A DNA stretch of 20,946 nucleotides from Vulcanimicrobiota bacterium (GCA_013043945.1 JABEUW010000104.1:1-20946); one strand, 5' to 3'; positions 7,303 through 15,282 are shown, counted from the stretch's first letter. The notes: generated from the letters alone by a model not told the origin. Numbers and translations: made by a program.

Positions 7303-8271
7303 ATGAGCCAGCATCAACCTCGGACATTTCAATGGCAACGAGCGGGTCGCATCTTCACCCCCGATGGGCGCTACGACTGGATGCAGAGCCACGCCCAAAA
7401 TCCGGCGGTCCTCGTTATGGAAGATCGACTCCGCGTCTATTTTAATTGCCGACCGAAAAAAGCGAGCGACGGGAGCGTACGCGCCCGGCCAACCTTCGTC
7501 GATCTCGATCGTGGAGACCCACGAACGATTCTCGCAGTTCACGATCGACCGATTCTGGACTTCGGCGAACCGGGGACGTTCGACCGGTTCGGCGTCATGG
7601 CCGCGACCGTGCTACGTCATCAAGACGAGGTCTGGCTCTACTACGTCGGATGGGAGCGATGCCTAGGCGTCCCTTATAACCATTCGATCGGGCTGGCGGT
7701 AAGCCGCGACGGCGGGATCACATTCGAGCGCTTCGGTAAGGGACCGATCATCACTCGCGAGTTACATGAACCTTTCATTCAAAATAGCCCCTTCGTGATG
7801 AAACTCGGCGACGTTTTCCACATGTGGTATAGCACCGGCACTCGCTGGGTCGCGCACGCAGGGGCCTTCGAATCAATCTATGTCGTCGTTCACGCCACAT
7901 CCACCGATGGGATTCATTGGAGTCGCGACGGACGGCCCTGTATAGAAACCATTGTTGAAGACGAGGTGCAAACCAACCCGTGCATGATTACAATAGAGGG
8001 CCGTCACCATATGTGGTTTTGCTATCGGCGTGGAATCGATTTTCGAAACGCCGACCATGGATATCGCATCGGATATGCGTGGTCGGACGATCTTCTCACC
8101 TGGCATAGAGACGATTCAAAAGGAGAATTATTGCCCGCGAGCGGATCCGAATGGGATTCGCAAATGGTATGTTATCCTTGTGTTGTTCTCGTGGACGATT
8201 CGCTCTTGATGTTTTACAGCGGTAACTATTTTGGACGGGACGGATTCGGCTACGCTCGCCTTCGCCGATAA
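7303..8271 (+). CDS. GH43/GH32-like beta-propeller protein
   Basis: The 322-residue protein shows repeated blade motifs typical of five-bladed propeller glycosidase-like proteins: DEVWLYYVGWE, IGLAVSRDGGITFERF, DVFHMWYSTGTRW, ATSTDGIHWSRDG, RHHMWFCYRRG, and a last blade with LLMFYSGNYFGRDGFGYARL. There is no signal peptide, so it should act in the cytoplasm, unlike secreted glycosidases. Such proteins occur in glycan biosynthesis clusters with no defined reaction; I cannot identify the acidic catalytic residues with confidence. It is the last gene of the plus-strand run and ends 11 bases from the convergent adenylation gene. Local GC is low: 25 of 60 in the line at 8161. Confidence 0.75.
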   Translation: MSQHQPRTFQWQRAGRIFTPDGRYDWMQSHAQNPAVLVMEDRLRVYFNCRPKKASDGSVRARPTFVDLDRGDPRTILAVHDRPILDFGEPGTFDRFGVMAATVLRHQDEVWLYYVGWERCLGVPYNHSIGLAVSRDGGITFERFGKGPIITRELHEPFIQNSPFVMKLGDVFHMWYSTGTRWVAHAGAFESIYVVVHATSTDGIHWSRDGRPCIETIVEDEVQTNPCMITIEGRHHMWFCYRRGIDFRNADHGYRIGYAWSDDLLTWHRDDSKGELLPASGSEWDSQMVCYPCVVLVDDSLLMFYSGNYFGRDGFGYARLRR

Positions 8272-8282
8272 TCGATCGATAC

Positions 8283-9830
8283 CTACATCGCGTCGAGTAG
8301 TGCGATCTTATCGATTTTACCGTTTGCATTTTTTGGAAGAGACGCGCGCATATCAAATCTTTGCGGAATCATATAGGCCGGGAGAAGCTGCTCCATTTGC
8401 TCTCGTAGATAGGCTTCGTCTAGCGGAGCGTCAACTGCAACGTACGCGACGATCATTTTTTGCCCTTGTTTCGAGCTTTTATGAACCACCGCCGACTGTA
8501 GCACTCCCCCAATACGATTCAGCGCGGCTTCGATCTCTTCAAGTTCGATACGATAGCCCATGTGCTTGATCTGATTATCTTTGCGGCCAATAAAATCGAG
8601 CCTCCTGCCGTCATCTCCAAGCCGAACCAGATCCCCCGTTCGGTACATGCGCTCGGGCCAACGCACGTTTAGCGGATTCAGCGGGAATGCAATGGAGGTT
8701 CGCTCCGAATCGTTTGCGTAACCTAAGCCCACTTGCGGCCCCAAAAGGCAAAGTTCGCCGACGGAGCCCGAGGGCACTTCCCGGCCATCATCGAGTACGA
8801 TCGCCGAAAAGTTTTCCGCTATTGGGCCCAATGTGACTAAGCCCTCATCGACAAGATCTTCGCGGCGAACATCCCAAGCGGAACAAATGCACGTACATTC
8901 CGTCGGGCCATATACGTTGATAAGGCGGCTGCGAGATCCAAAAGCGGCGTACAACTTTCGTAACTCCGCCTTTGGATATCCTTCCCCACCGAAAACGAAC
9001 GAGCGGACCGTCGCAAGTCGATTCGGCTGCAACAGCTTCATGGTCATTAAATAAATCAGAAGAGATGGAACCGAAAACCAAACGCTGCAGGACGCCTCCT
9101 CGATTTGGTGCATGAGTTCCGATCCGTTTGCAAGCGTTTTGCGGGTAACGGGTGCGAGAGCCGCACCATTAAGGAGCGCTCCGTAGAAATCGAACACCGA
9201 GTTATCAAAATACATTGGATTGAGGTTCGTGAAGACGTCATCGGAACGTATGCCAAAGCGGCTTCCAACCCATGCGCCGAAGTTCAGAACGTTCGCATGG
9301 CTGATCAGAGCCCCTTTAGGAACGCCCGTCGACCCTGAGGTGTACATAATATATGCCGGGTCTTCTCCCGTCACGAGTTCCATCTCGGAGACTTCCGAGT
9401 CCTCCGATTGCCCCAGCTCCTTTTGAAAGGCGACGTCGGACACGTCGATCGGCAGCGCTCCGCATGAAGATGCGCAGAATCTAACGGATTCGTTGAGGTC
9501 CCTTCCAATAACGATCTTTGGGCGTGCGCTTTCAAAAATATGTGTAAGCCTCGGAGCGGGATTCTGGTCGTCGATATTAACATACGCCGCCCCAAGCTTC
9601 AGCGCTGCGATCATGGCTGCATAGCAGATCGAACTTTTATCGTGAACGATCCCTAGTACGTCCCGATATCTTAATCCGCTATTCCGCAACACTTTCGCAA
9701 GGCGGTTCGATTGACTATCGAGTTCCTTATACGAAACCGCTTCGCCGCCGGACAATTTCAACGCCGGTCGCTCGCCCATCTTTGCGGCGAGCACGCTCAT
9801 GGCTAGGCCTACGTTATACCGGTAGTTCAC
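8283..9830 (-). CDS. Free-standing amino-acid adenylation enzyme (DltA-like AMP ligase)
   Basis: The 515-residue enzyme activates a carboxylic acid as an acyl-AMP and loads it onto a carrier protein. Core motifs are YTSGSTGVPKG (163-173), NVYGPTE (305-311), YRTGD (396-400), GRKDNQIKHMGYRIE, and NANGKIDK with catalytic K505. There is no condensation, carrier or thioesterase domain. D209 in YFDNSVFDFYG matches the aspartate that binds the substrate alpha-amino group in NRPS and DltA enzymes, which favours an amino-acid substrate. Where Bacillus DltA has FLFCGEELP this protein has FVFGGEGYP, so glycine replaces the cysteine linked to D-alanine choice. The GTG start overlaps the methyltransferase stop as GTGA. 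The carrier protein at 5612 is the likely partner. Confidence 0.88.
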   Translation of the reverse strand: MNYRYNVGLAMSVLAAKMGERPALKLSGGEAVSYKELDSQSNRLAKVLRNSGLRYRDVLGIVHDKSSICYAAMIAALKLGAAYVNIDDQNPAPRLTHIFESARPKIVIGRDLNESVRFCASSCGALPIDVSDVAFQKELGQSEDSEVSEMELVTGEDPAYIMYTSGSTGVPKGALISHANVLNFGAWVGSRFGIRSDDVFTNLNPMYFDNSVFDFYGALLNGAALAPVTRKTLANGSELMHQIEEASCSVWFSVPSLLIYLMTMKLLQPNRLATVRSFVFGGEGYPKAELRKLYAAFGSRSRLINVYGPTECTCICSAWDVRREDLVDEGLVTLGPIAENFSAIVLDDGREVPSGSVGELCLLGPQVGLGYANDSERTSIAFPLNPLNVRWPERMYRTGDLVRLGDDGRRLDFIGRKDNQIKHMGYRIELEEIEAALNRIGGVLQSAVVHKSSKQGQKMIVAYVAVDAPLDEAYLREQMEQLLPAYMIPQRFDMRASLPKNANGKIDKIALLDAM

Positions 9831-10837
9831 TCGCCCAAATCTCGCCGCGCGGCGTCGCGCACGACTTCATCGAGCCATCGTGAAAGGCTCACCCCTCGCC
9901 TCTCGCGCGCGCGATATGCGAGTTGTTTCGCTTCAGGTGTGACGCCCTCGAGTTGCCCGTACATACGCGTACGATGAGTGCCCCCACGCTCCCCCGGAAT
10001 CTCAAAATCAAAATCGGCGACCGGCTCGCCCTCGCCCACGGTAAAGCTTATTAGGTAGAATACCCCTCCCATAATGTACTCGATGACGACGTCGCGAGCT
10101 TCGACAGGCATATCGTCAATAGGGAGCGGACAAGCATAATGCGAGCTCGAATTCATAAGAATTTTTCCGAATTCGGTCTTGCGTAGCCATGGCGGAACGC
10201 TCTCGTCCCCGACAACGATTCGACCGCCAGGTTTCACGACGCGCACCATCTCTTTCAGAGACTGCGCGATATCGGAAAACATATTAAGTCCGCCGAAATG
10301 AAACAACGAATCGAAGGCATCTTGAGGAAATGGCAGATATACGGCATTACTCATTACGAACGTCCGCTCGACGCGCTCCGATGCCAGATTTTCGACGGCT
10401 TTTTCGAGAATACCGCGTGAGATGTCATGTACGAATATATGTCCGCTTCCTTGCAGGCGCTCGGCTATAAACCGACTCGTGCGCCCCGTTCCCGCTCCTA
10501 CCTCTAAAATGCGCTGGCCCGGTTCGATCCGTAACCGGTCCACCATGTGGCGCCGAATTTCGCCTTCATCGCAAGAAAACGTCCTAAACGTGAGCGGCAG
10601 GTACTCGTCGTATACGTCAGCGACCCTATCGTAAGTTCGTTGAGCGAAGGCGTCGGCCTCATCGAGCACCGGGGGATAAACAAAGTCCGGGATGCCGAAC
10701 GCGATCGGATATTCCGATCCACTCGGCGATCGCAGAATGCCGGTGGTAACTTCGTCCCCGTTTCGCGCGTGGGCTTCGAGCGTTAGAGGCTCCCCGGTCG
10801 CAGGGCAGCGAAAAAAATCAACGTCCGATACGTTCAT
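9827..10837 (-). CDS. SAM-dependent methyltransferase with Trm112-like N-terminus
   Basis: The 336-residue protein starts with a short zinc-ribbon-like segment (FFRCPATGEPL, then ILRSPSGSEYPIAFGIPDF), as in many Trm112-headed methyltransferases. A class I methyltransferase domain follows: motif I LEVGAGTGRTS (111-121), a later acidic strand in IFVHDIS, and MVRVVKPGGRIVVGDE. A C-terminal extension of about 100 residues is of unknown role. GAGGA precedes the ATG at 10837. The start lies inside the end of the GNAT gene (20-base overlap), and its stop overlaps the adenylation gene, so the three form a tight operon. O- or N-methylation of the sugar or its acyl group is plausible; the 2-O-methyl of modified viosamine is one precedent. 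Confidence 0.83.
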   Translation of the reverse strand: MNVSDVDFFRCPATGEPLTLEAHARNGDEVTTGILRSPSGSEYPIAFGIPDFVYPPVLDEADAFAQRTYDRVADVYDEYLPLTFRTFSCDEGEIRRHMVDRLRIEPGQRILEVGAGTGRTSRFIAERLQGSGHIFVHDISRGILEKAVENLASERVERTFVMSNAVYLPFPQDAFDSLFHFGGLNMFSDIAQSLKEMVRVVKPGGRIVVGDESVPPWLRKTEFGKILMNSSSHYACPLPIDDMPVEARDVVIEYIMGGVFYLISFTVGEGEPVADFDFEIPGERGGTHRTRMYGQLEGVTPEAKQLAYRARERRGVSLSRWLDEVVRDAARRDLGE

Positions 10838-11402
10838 CAGAATTCCTCATTGAGATGGCTATCCAATCTTCCACCAAAAGTTCGTAGTGATTCATATCGT
10901 GCCACACATCGTTTTTCTTAAAAAACTCTCGCTCTGTTCCGATCAAACGAAAGCCGAGCTTTATCGGGATACTACCGCTTGCTGGATTATCGCTCGTATG
11001 AGAAATAACCAGTCGATGCAGGGCCAATTGCTTGAAAGCATGTTCGATGACGGCGGCCGTGGCCTCGGATGCAATTCCTCGTCCATGGTTGTCCACTCCC
11101 ACCCAATAGGCAATCTCGGCCCGGTCGAGGGTCCACAAACGATGGCGCCGACGAACGTCGATCAAGGAGATGATCCCCCGGGCACTTCTCTCCTCAAAGA
11201 TCGTCCAATGATACGCGTCACCGTGCTCCAAGGACGTCATTAGCGAAGCCAATACCCTCTCGGTCTCGCTCGGATCGCGATGAGGAGCCCAGGTAAGGAA
11301 GCGCGTTAGCCGCTCATCGCTCATGAGCGGAAAGAGCGACCCTGCATGAAGCGTGCTGCTCGGAACAAGTTCTAATCGCTTCGTCTGCAGCGTAACCGAC
11401 AT
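10818..11402 (-). CDS. GNAT acetyltransferase, RimJ/RimL type
   Basis: The 194-residue protein has the RimJ/RimL-like layout: an N-terminal TKRLELVPSS strand, AEIAYWVGVDNHGRGIASEA containing the acetyl-CoA pyrophosphate loop (N/Q-x-x-G-x-G/A), ALHRLVISHTSDNPASGSIPIKLGF, and a C-terminal hydrophobic strand. Family members use acetyl-CoA to acetylate amines, including ribosomal protein N-termini and small molecules. Context in a sugar cluster suggests acetylation of an amino sugar or of the aminoacyl group, but this is inference. GAAGG precedes the ATG at 11402 at normal spacing. It is the first gene of the minus-strand operon and is divergent from the methyltransferase at 11467. Confidence 0.85.
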   Translation of the reverse strand: MSVTLQTKRLELVPSSTLHAGSLFPLMSDERLTRFLTWAPHRDPSETERVLASLMTSLEHGDAYHWTIFEERSARGIISLIDVRRRHRLWTLDRAEIAYWVGVDNHGRGIASEATAAVIEHAFKQLALHRLVISHTSDNPASGSIPIKLGFRLIGTEREFFKKNDVWHDMNHYELLVEDWIAISMRNSDERIGR

Positions 11403-11421
11403 ACGAGCGGCCTTCGTGAAC

Positions 11422-11443
11422 CCGGCAAAGGTTTACCTGCCGG
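11422..11443. promoter_or_regulatory. Inverted repeat in the divergent GNAT-methyltransferase spacer
   Basis: CCGGCA (11422-11427) and TGCCGG (11438-11443) are a perfect 6-bp inverted pair around AAGGTTTACC, in the 64-base gap between two divergent genes. It could be an operator controlling both, or an mRNA hairpin. Only the symmetry is seen. Confidence 0.25.
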
Positions 11444-11466
11444 AGTGCAGAAGTCGCCGAGCGCAG

Positions 11467-12162
11467 ATGAGTACTCCCAAGTACACGGCCTTCCATCGCA
11501 ATCGTCTCGGCGGGTTGCTCTTCCCGACGGAATTTCTCGTCAGAACCATGCTCGGACACTACCAAAACTTAACCCTTAGCCACGATTATGAGGGGAAGCG
11601 TCTACTCGACCTTGGGTTCGGGGATGGGCGCAACTTACCACTCCTCTGTGGCCTTGGTGCAGATGTCTACGGAGTCGAACCGGAACGGGAGGTCTGCTCC
11701 ATGGTTTCGGCGCGCGCGGCCGACGAAGGCTTGCCGTGCGATCTGCGAACCGGCTCGAATGCAAGAATTCCGTTCGACGACGCATTCTTCGATTATATCG
11801 TCGCGTCGCATTCGATTTACTATGTCGAACCAAACGCTACGTTCGACACCAATCTTCGCGAAGCGTATAGAGTCCTCAAGCCGGGTGGCTTTTTTATCTC
11901 AACGCTCCCCGATACGGACAACTTTATTCTCAAGAACGCGGTCACGCTTGATGATGGGCATTATCGAATAACTTCAGATCCATTCGAGCTCCGTAATGGG
12001 TCGGTCTTTCGCGCGTTCTCGTCGCGAGATGAGGTATCGGCCACCTACGGCGCGCTCTTTCGCGACCTTTCGATCGCTACGTTCCGCGATGACTGGTACG
12101 GTCTTTTCGTAAGCGGCTTCGTCGTCGTCTGTAGAAAATCCGAACCTTCGGCTCAGCAATAA
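11467..12162 (+). CDS. SAM-dependent methyltransferase (class I)
   Basis: The 231-residue protein has motif I LLDLGFGDGRNLPLL (46-60), motif II VYGVEPE (67-73), and YRVLKPGGFFISTLPDTDNF downstream of IPFDDAFFDYIVASHSIYYV. The frame is open further upstream to 11353, but that part overlaps the divergent GNAT start and does not look like a methyltransferase, so I chose ATG 11467 (MSTPKYTAFHRNR). No good ribosome binding site precedes it, so the start is uncertain. Type-11/25 methyltransferases of this kind are common in glycan clusters and target sugars or their substituents; the substrate is unknown. The stop TAA leads directly into the small hairpin at 12161-12177. Confidence 0.82.
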   Translation: MSTPKYTAFHRNRLGGLLFPTEFLVRTMLGHYQNLTLSHDYEGKRLLDLGFGDGRNLPLLCGLGADVYGVEPEREVCSMVSARAADEGLPCDLRTGSNARIPFDDAFFDYIVASHSIYYVEPNATFDTNLREAYRVLKPGGFFISTLPDTDNFILKNAVTLDDGHYRITSDPFELRNGSVFRAFSSRDEVSATYGALFRDLSIATFRDDWYGLFVSGFVVVCRKSEPSAQQ

Positions 12163-12177
12163 AAGGTGAAACCTTTT
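12161..12177 (+). terminator. Weak terminator-like hairpin after the methyltransferase
   Basis: AAAAGGT-GAA-ACCTTTT is a perfect 7-bp inverted repeat overlapping the stop codon, ending in four T. The stem has only two G-C pairs and a 3-base loop, so it is a weak intrinsic terminator at best, and the next gene in the same direction starts at 12238. Confidence 0.3.
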
Positions 12178-12237
12178 CGTAGCCCGAGGTAATGCTCTGC
12201 CCGGGGGCGCGGAACGCCGACCGGCGAATGACGTTCT

Positions 12238-12957
12238 ATGCCTTTTTGCGTTATTTGCGAGCGACAGGTCGAGGCTTTCTTACCTCATCCAAACATTGCT
12301 CCCGCCAGCCCATTCATTACCCTTATCAACGGCGTCGGATCCGATCTCGAACATTACCTGTGTCCGAGTTGCAACTGCAACGATCGAGACCGTCACCTCT
12401 GGCTTTATATGAGTCGGACCGGTTTGTTGACCCAGATCGGTCAGGGCTCTATCCTCCACATTGCGCCGGAAGTTGCCGTAGAAGCAAAGCTCGTCGCTAC
12501 CCAGCCGATGCAATACATCTGCGGGGATCTCTTTCCTAAAAAACCATCGCATCAACGCATCGATTGCGAAAGCCTTCCGTTTCCGAATAACTCCTTCGAT
12601 CTTATTATCAGCAACCACGTTCTCGAACACGTTGCAAATCCCGATACCGCCCTCTCGGAATTTTTTCGAACGCTAAAACCGAACGGATACCTCATCGCTC
12701 AAACACCGTATGCGCCCACGCTCAAAAGAACCTTCGAACTTGACGAACCGACCTCGCCGGAGCGCGCAGAATTTTTTTACGGCCAGAACGATCACGTTCG
12801 CCTCTTCGGAAGAGATATCGTCGACTATTTCAGAAGCGCGGGGTTTGCCGGCGAGCTTTATCCGCACGAGCACGTTTTACCGAGCGTCGACCCTCTCGAG
12901 TACGGATGTAACGGGCGCGAGCCTTTTTTCCTTTTTACAAAATTACCCGATGCGTGA
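12238..12957 (+). CDS. Methyltransferase-like protein with N-terminal CxxC...CPxC zinc-ribbon motif
   Basis: The 239-residue protein begins with C4-x2-C7 and C42-x2-C45 (plus C47), a likely zinc site, followed by NDRDRHLWLYM. The rest follows a type-11 methyltransferase: LPFPNNSFDLIISNHVLEHV and EFFRTLKPNGYLIAQTPY. Motif I is unusual, reading ILHIAPE instead of a glycine-rich loop; I recall the same HxAPE form in related cluster proteins, so SAM binding may be altered rather than lost. An in-frame TGA at 12229-12231 forces the start to ATG 12238. It is convergent with the GT2 gene, nine bases away. Substrate unknown; a sugar or lipid-linked glycan is likely from context. Confidence 0.78.
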   Translation: MPFCVICERQVEAFLPHPNIAPASPFITLINGVGSDLEHYLCPSCNCNDRDRHLWLYMSRTGLLTQIGQGSILHIAPEVAVEAKLVATQPMQYICGDLFPKKPSHQRIDCESLPFPNNSFDLIISNHVLEHVANPDTALSEFFRTLKPNGYLIAQTPYAPTLKRTFELDEPTSPERAEFFYGQNDHVRLFGRDIVDYFRSAGFAGELYPHEHVLPSVDPLEYGCNGREPFFLFTKLPDA

Positions 12958-12966
12958 TTGCTCTTC

Positions 12967-14232
12967 CTAAACATCGCTCTTCGTTCTGGCATTTACCGCA
13001 GCCCGAGCTTCCTCCAGCGCCTCTACATACGCCGCTGTAAGATATTTGCCGCCCTCACCGCGCCCGGCAAGATCGATGAAACGTTGCAACTCGGGGAATC
13101 GGTGCACCCATGCTCGATACATCTCATGCACGATTCGCGCGATCGCCGGGAGATAGGTATCGTCACCCAAATGGCCCCGATCCGCTCCCCAGCGTAGAAG
13201 ATATTCCCATTCGAACAGCCCGGCGGAATACGATGGCCCGTCACTGTTTGAAAACTGAGCTTGATGATGGCGAAAGGCACCGCCAAAATACGAAAGACCG
13301 ACAATTTCAAATCCGCGATCGACCATATTGGCGTATAGCGCAACATCGCCGAGGAACTGCATCGGGCGACCTTCAATGGCGAACGGGTCCTCCACGGTAT
13401 TCATGGCATCGCGAGAAATTAAAATGTTATTGGGCTCTCCGATAAAGTTTCGCGACGCACCCACCACGTTGGTAAAAAATCGTCGCGCGTCCATTCGCGT
13501 CTCTCCTCCAAGCGGAACGGCGATTCGAGCTTCCGTAACGATCCCCATTTCGTCCACGTCGTACCGGGCTTGATATACAACCGCTGCCTTCTCTCGATCC
13601 GCGGCTTCAACGAGTCGTTCCAACGAGGTGGGAAGCATAAAATCGTCATCGTGCGCGAATCGAACATACTTACCATTCGCCTCAGTTAAAAGGAATCGAC
13701 CGTTGCTTGCCGGGACCTGACGATTTGGGTTATTCCGATACGTAATTCGCGGATCTTGCCACTTTGAAATAATCGAGGCTAACGTGTCGCCGATCGAATC
13801 GTCTCCAATAATTAATTCGAAATCGGTGAACGTCTGTGCCAAAATTGAAGATATGGCTAGATCCAAGTAATTCGGTCGATAAGCCGGCAAGAGCACCGAA
13901 ACGGTAGGCGGCACCCTCTTAACGCGATTTCCGAACTTCTCGCCCCGCTCGTTGGGGCGACGCCCTTCTTCCCTACCGAAGCGCAAGAAATGATAGAACG
14001 GTTCGCTCCCCGACGCCGCTACGTCGGGATTTGCATCGAGGTAAAAGCGGACGTCGAAGTCGGGGTGCGGGCTCAACCCTTCCTTCCAGCCGACGTTAAT
14101 ATAGTGCGCTACCGGATCGACCGAGGCTCGCCGAAGATCTTCGCGTTCTTTGAGGTAGTGTTCGGAATCGAATGCACCTCGGACGACCCGAGCCGGGGAG
14201 TCTTCAACGGACCAGGGGCGACGATCGTTCAT
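12967..14232 (-). CDS. GT2-family glycosyltransferase with N-terminal tandem HYLxxGxxEG repeats
   Basis: The 421-residue protein has two parts. Residues about 20-95 hold two copies of a motif of the form FDxxxYLxxxxD...DPxxHYxxxGxxEG (FDSEHYLKERED...HYINVGWKEG, then FDVRFYLDANPD...HFLRFGREEG), a short repeat found in large surface-glycan glycosyltransferases. From residue 110 comes a GT-A fold: VSVLLPAYRPNYLDLAISSI, FELIIGDDS, and the metal-binding HDDD at 194-197. There is no membrane segment, so it should be cytosolic. I chose ATG 14232 (GGGGA upstream) over TTG 14262. It is divergent from the AAA gene and the most likely enzyme here to transfer the modified sugar, to flagellin or another glycan acceptor. 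Confidence 0.85.
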   Translation of the reverse strand: MNDRRPWSVEDSPARVVRGAFDSEHYLKEREDLRRASVDPVAHYINVGWKEGLSPHPDFDVRFYLDANPDVAASGSEPFYHFLRFGREEGRRPNERGEKFGNRVKRVPPTVSVLLPAYRPNYLDLAISSILAQTFTDFELIIGDDSIGDTLASIISKWQDPRITYRNNPNRQVPASNGRFLLTEANGKYVRFAHDDDFMLPTSLERLVEAADREKAAVVYQARYDVDEMGIVTEARIAVPLGGETRMDARRFFTNVVGASRNFIGEPNNILISRDAMNTVEDPFAIEGRPMQFLGDVALYANMVDRGFEIVGLSYFGGAFRHHQAQFSNSDGPSYSAGLFEWEYLLRWGADRGHLGDDTYLPAIARIVHEMYRAWVHRFPELQRFIDLAGRGEGGKYLTAAYVEALEEARAAVNARTKSDV

Positions 14233-14337
14233 GGTTCCCCAACAGAAGAGCGGAGGCGGCAAACAGGTTTACTATGCTGCCCTCTGCGCGGAGCGGCGTG
14301 TGCTACGCGATACCGGGCGCTTGCAAAATGACTTTAG

Positions 14338-14349
14338 GGCTCTAGAGCC
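14338..14349. promoter_or_regulatory. 12-bp perfect palindrome upstream of the AAA gene
   Basis: GGCTCTAGAGCC lies 15 bases before the ATG of the AAA ATPase gene, in the 132-base gap from the divergent GT2 gene. It is a possible operator or a hairpin over the translation start region, which also lacks a clear ribosome binding site. Confidence 0.25.
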
Positions 14350-14364
14350 AATAACCTCCGCTGC

Positions 14365-15282
14365 ATGGCGCGCTATCATCGACACTTCGGGCTCGAGCGG
14401 GATCCCTTTCTGGACACCGCAGATCCGTTTTTTTACTGCGAGCTCGGCGCGTTGGCGAAGGCCCGGACGCGGCTCTCCGCCTCGGTCGACGCCTCGCGCG
14501 GCATGACGGTCGTACTCGGGGAGCCGGGGACCGGAAAGACCAGTCTCTGCGCCGCCCTGGAGCAAGAGCTGCTCTCCGACGACGCGATCGTACTCGGCAA
14601 GATTCTCGACCCCACCTTCGCGAGCGACACCGAGTTCTTAGTCGCGGTCGGCAAGGTCTTTGGGCTCGCGTTGCCGCCGCGTTCGAGCGCGGCGCTCAAG
14701 AACGCCTTGAAGAACTTCCTCTTCGAATCGGCGATCCTCGAAAAGCGCACGCTCGTCCTGATTATCGACGAAGCGCAGAACCTCAGCGATGCGAATCTCG
14801 AAGCGCTGCGCATGCTGCTAAACTACCAAGTTCCGGCGAAAAAACTCCTCAATATTCTGCTCTTCGGGCAGAGCGAGCTCGCGTTGCGAATCGAAGCGCG
14901 CGGAAATCTCGCGGACCGCGTCGATGGCTGGCTCCGGCTCGATCGCCTCGATGACGGAATGGCCTCGGCCCTGCTCGATTATCGCCTTACGCGCGCCGGC
15001 CTACCGCCCGGCCGAGCGATCTTCTCACCCGAGGCACGCGAGGTGCTCATCCGTGCCGCAGCCGGTCTCCCGCGGCGCCTCACGATGCTCGCGCATATCG
15101 CAATGGAGGAGGCCGCCGATCGCAGTGCCCCGCTCGTTCTCGAAGACCACGTGCGCAGCGCGCTCTTCGCCCGCGGGATCGAACTTCCGGCGACGCCGCC
15201 GCCGGCCGCCTCGGGAGCGCACGGGTCGCAGCCGCATGAATCGTTCTTCGCGCGGCTCTTTCGGCGATTCGCCACGAAGTAG
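14365..15282 (+). CDS. AAA ATPase, ExeA/GspA-like
   Basis: The 305-residue protein starts with the ExeA-type FGLERDPFLDTADPFFY, followed by Walker A GEPGTGKTS (52-60) and Walker B LVLIIDEAQNL (130-140). The sensor region has LLNYQVPAKKLLNILLFGQ and a C-terminal AAA lid. ExeA in Aeromonas helps assemble the secretin across peptidoglycan, but this protein lacks a transmembrane helix and a peptidoglycan-binding domain, so the family name implies only the ATPase core. Related ATPases also act in transposition and phage systems. The next gene starts six bases after its stop, so the two are probably one transcription unit. High GC returns here compared with the glycan island. Function unknown. Confidence 0.85.
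   Translation: MARYHRHFGLERDPFLDTADPFFYCELGALAKARTRLSASVDASRGMTVVLGEPGTGKTSLCAALEQELLSDDAIVLGKILDPTFASDTEFLVAVGKVFGLALPPRSSAALKNALKNFLFESAILEKRTLVLIIDEAQNLSDANLEALRMLLNYQVPAKKLLNILLFGQSELALRIEARGNLADRVDGWLRLDRLDDGMASALLDYRLTRAGLPPGRAIFSPEAREVLIRAAAGLPRRLTMLAHIAMEEAADRSAPLVLEDHVRSALFARGIELPATPPPAASGAHGSQPHESFFARLFRRFATK

Noticed and set aside
11353..11466. Upstream extension of the methyltransferase at 11467
   Set aside because: It would overlap the divergent GNAT start and its sequence does not resemble the family.
12161..12220. A second terminator around CCCGAGG...CCCGGGGGC after 12180
   Set aside because: The possible pairs are short, need a long loop, and no T-run follows.
14233..14262. 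TTG start for the GT2 gene at 14262
   Set aside because: No ribosome binding site upstream; the ATG at 14232 has GGGGA close by.
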